Shown here one piece after another: positions 5,271-6,624 of a DNA stretch of 6,624 bases. The DNA is from Bacillota bacterium (GTDB lineage: Bacteria > Bacillota > Clostridia > Oscillospirales > Acutalibacteraceae), in assembly GCA_009786275.1 (NCBI GenBank), contig WQTL01000385.1, positions 1 to 6,624 on the forward strand. The letters run 5' to 3'. The notes below the pieces were generated by a model. That model ran no database searches. It worked only from the letters and a program-made list of their open reading frames with translations, and was not told the origin of the DNA. The translations under genes were made by a program, and so were the position numbers. The number at the start of each line of letters is the position of its first letter. The stretch's first letter is position 1.

Positions 5271-6624
5271 ATGCAAAACCCGGAACAGACGCGGCAGGAA
5301 AAGGGGATCACCACACTGGGCTCCGCCGCCTACGCCGTGAGCGCCATCGGGCGGGAGGCGACCCTGGCCTGCGTCAACATCTTTTTCCTGGCGTTCCTGA
5401 ACATCTATATGGGCCTGGACGTGATGGTGCTCACCGTCGCGTTCGTGCTCATCCGGGTGCTGGATTCCCTGACCAACCCGCTGCTGGCCTCCGTCGTCAA
5501 CAACAGCCGCAGGGGCCGCTGGGGGCGCTACCGGCCCTGGATGCTCATCGGGGCGGCGACCAACTGCGCCGCGCTGATCCTGATGTTCCTGCCCGTGAAC
5601 GTGGAATCGTCCATTTTGCGCCACGCCTGGTACATCGCCATGTTCCTGCTGTGGGGCCTGACGTTCACGCTGCTGGACGTGCCCGTCTGGGCGATGATCC
5701 CCACCATCGCCAACTCCACCGAGGACCGCAACAAGGTCAGCTCCCTGAGCCGCCTGGTGGGCAACTTCGGCGGCTTCATCCTCATCTCCCTGGGGACCTC
5801 CCTGATCATCCCGAAGGTGGCGGCGAGCCGCGGCGTCGGCTGGGCGCACTTCGTGCTGGGGCTGGCGGCGGCGGCCATGGTGCTGCTGTTCATCTCCATC
5901 ACGGCGATGTGCACCAAAGAGCGCTACGAGCTGCCCGAGGATAAAATCTCCCCCCGGGAAGTGTTCGGCATGTTCCGGCAGAACGACCAGCTGGCGGCGC
6001 ACGCGCTTTCATACCTGCTGCTGCTGGCGGGCATCATGACCGCGATGGAGCAGCAGATCTACCTGTTCATCTATTACGGCGACATGGGGGGCCTGGGGCT
6101 GCTCAGCCAGGGCGTGGGCTACATGGTGTTCTCCATCATCGGGGGCTTAGGCCTGGGCTTTTCCATGATGTTCTACGACCTCATCGTAAAAAAGATTCCG
6201 CGCGAAAAAGTCTACGGCGCGAGCTTTTTCCTGGCCGCGTTCGGCATGGCGGCGCTGTACTGTATCTTCTACGCCCTGCGGGGGCAATACGGCGCGTGGG
6301 GCGGCGAGAGCGCAAAATGGGTCAACGTGGTGCTGGTGGCGCTGGCGGCCTTCCCCTTCTTCACCGCCAGCGGCATCAGCCAGATCGGCTCCACGGTGAT
6401 GGTGGCGGACATCACCGACTACGGCGAATGGAAAACAGGCCGGCGCAGCGACAGCGTGATCTTCTCGGTGCAGACCCTGCTTTCCAAGCTTGCCACCGCG
6501 GCCTCGACGCTGATTATCGGCATCGGCATCAAGGCCGCGCGCCTGCCCGCCATCACGCAGCGCTTCAACGAGGCCGTCGGCGAGTTCGAGTATATGTTTA
6601 TCGATGAGGCGGGGGCCGCCGTAT
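5271..6624 (+). CDS. GPH-family (MelB-like) sugar:cation symporter, 3' end outside window
   Basis: Integral membrane transporter of the glycoside-pentoside-hexuronide:cation symporter family (major facilitator fold). The first 451 residues are present and the frame is still open at the window end. Long hydrophobic segments alternate with short loops as expected for about 12 helices. The family signatures are GRWGRYRPWMLIG (82-94) between helices 2 and 3, LLDVPVWAMIPTI (134-146) in helix 4, QNDQL in the central loop, and VADITDYGEWKTGRR (378-392) between helices 10 and 11. Aligned by eye to MelB, the sugar- and cation-site residues correspond to Glu29 (MelB Asp19), Asp65 (Asp55), Asn69 (Asp59), Asp136 (Asp124) and Lys388 (Lys377). 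Asn at the Asp59 position is notable because that residue is a cation ligand in MelB. The substrate cannot be read from sequence; beta-glycosides, xylosides or glucuronides are all possible. It has its own promoter, and the start at ATG 5271 is set by AAGGGGG. Confidence 0.93.
   Translation, partial: MQNPEQTRQEKGITTLGSAAYAVSAIGREATLACVNIFFLAFLNIYMGLDVMVLTVAFVLIRVLDSLTNPLLASVVNNSRRGRWGRYRPWMLIGAATNCAALILMFLPVNVESSILRHAWYIAMFLLWGLTFTLLDVPVWAMIPTIANSTEDRNKVSSLSRLVGNFGGFILISLGTSLIIPKVAASRGVGWAHFVLGLAAAAMVLLFISITAMCTKERYELPEDKISPREVFGMFRQNDQLAAHALSYLLLLAGIMTAMEQQIYLFIYYGDMGGLGLLSQGVGYMVFSIIGGLGLGFSMMFYDLIVKKIPREKVYGASFFLAAFGMAALYCIFYALRGQYGAWGGESAKWVNVVLVALAAFPFFTASGISQIGSTVMVADITDYGEWKTGRRSDSVIFSVQTLLSKLATAASTLIIGIGIKAARLPAITQRFNEAVGEFEYMFIDEAGAAV

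Noticed and set aside
5178..6002. Open frame on the minus strand (274 codons), His/Gln/Arg-rich
   Set aside because: Antisense to the clearly conserved GPH transporter and its promoter; the composition is typical of reverse-complemented membrane-protein codons.

Overview
The window is G+C-rich bacterial chromosome, read entirely on the + strand. The host is most likely a high-G+C member of the Clostridia (Bacillota). The RpoA C-terminal domain and L17 have Firmicutes-type sequence, genes carry strong purine-rich Shine-Dalgarno sites, and the XRE/zinc-ribbon, AraC/GyrI-like and GPH transporter proteins are of kinds common in gut Clostridia. Genus cannot be fixed from this sequence.

Layout. 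(1) 1-970: end of the ribosomal-protein superoperon, with the 3' part of rpoA (alpha subunit) and then rplQ (L17, with a long charged C-terminal tail). (2) 984-1013: a strong 13-bp stem-loop with a weak U-tract, possibly a terminator or attenuator. (3) 1034-2694: eda and kdgK, overlapping by ATGA. Together they phosphorylate 2-keto-3-deoxygluconate (KDG) and cleave the product to pyruvate and glyceraldehyde 3-phosphate. (4) 2712-3239: a GNAT acetyltransferase very like the AAC(6')-Ii aminoglycoside 6'-N-acetyltransferase family. (5) 3269-3676: a small zinc-ribbon protein with an unrecognised beta-rich domain. (6) 3755-4627: an AraC-type regulator with a GyrI-like effector domain, behind an extended -10 promoter. 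(7) 4698-5132: an XRE regulator fused to a zinc ribbon, behind a near-consensus promoter. (8) 5271 to the window end: a GPH-family (MelB-like) sugar:cation symporter, behind its own good promoter and cut by the window edge.

How the genes may work together. eda and kdgK form a clear metabolic pair for KDG from uronate/pectin or Entner-Doudoroff-type catabolism. The GPH transporter could supply a glycoside or hexuronide to such a pathway, but it has its own promoter and lies 2.6 kb away, so that link is inference. The two regulators have near-superimposable leaders (extended -10, GAAAGGA ribosome site, and the same 29-nt distance from -10 to ATG).

There is no gene-free stretch over about 140 bases, and no tRNA, rRNA, CRISPR array, insertion sequence or phage gene was seen. 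I found no evidence for a new multi-gene system. The best leads are the AAC(6')-Ii-like enzyme, the transporter with Asn at a cation-ligand position, the unusual eda-kdgK placement after rplQ, and the uncharacterised zinc-ribbon protein.
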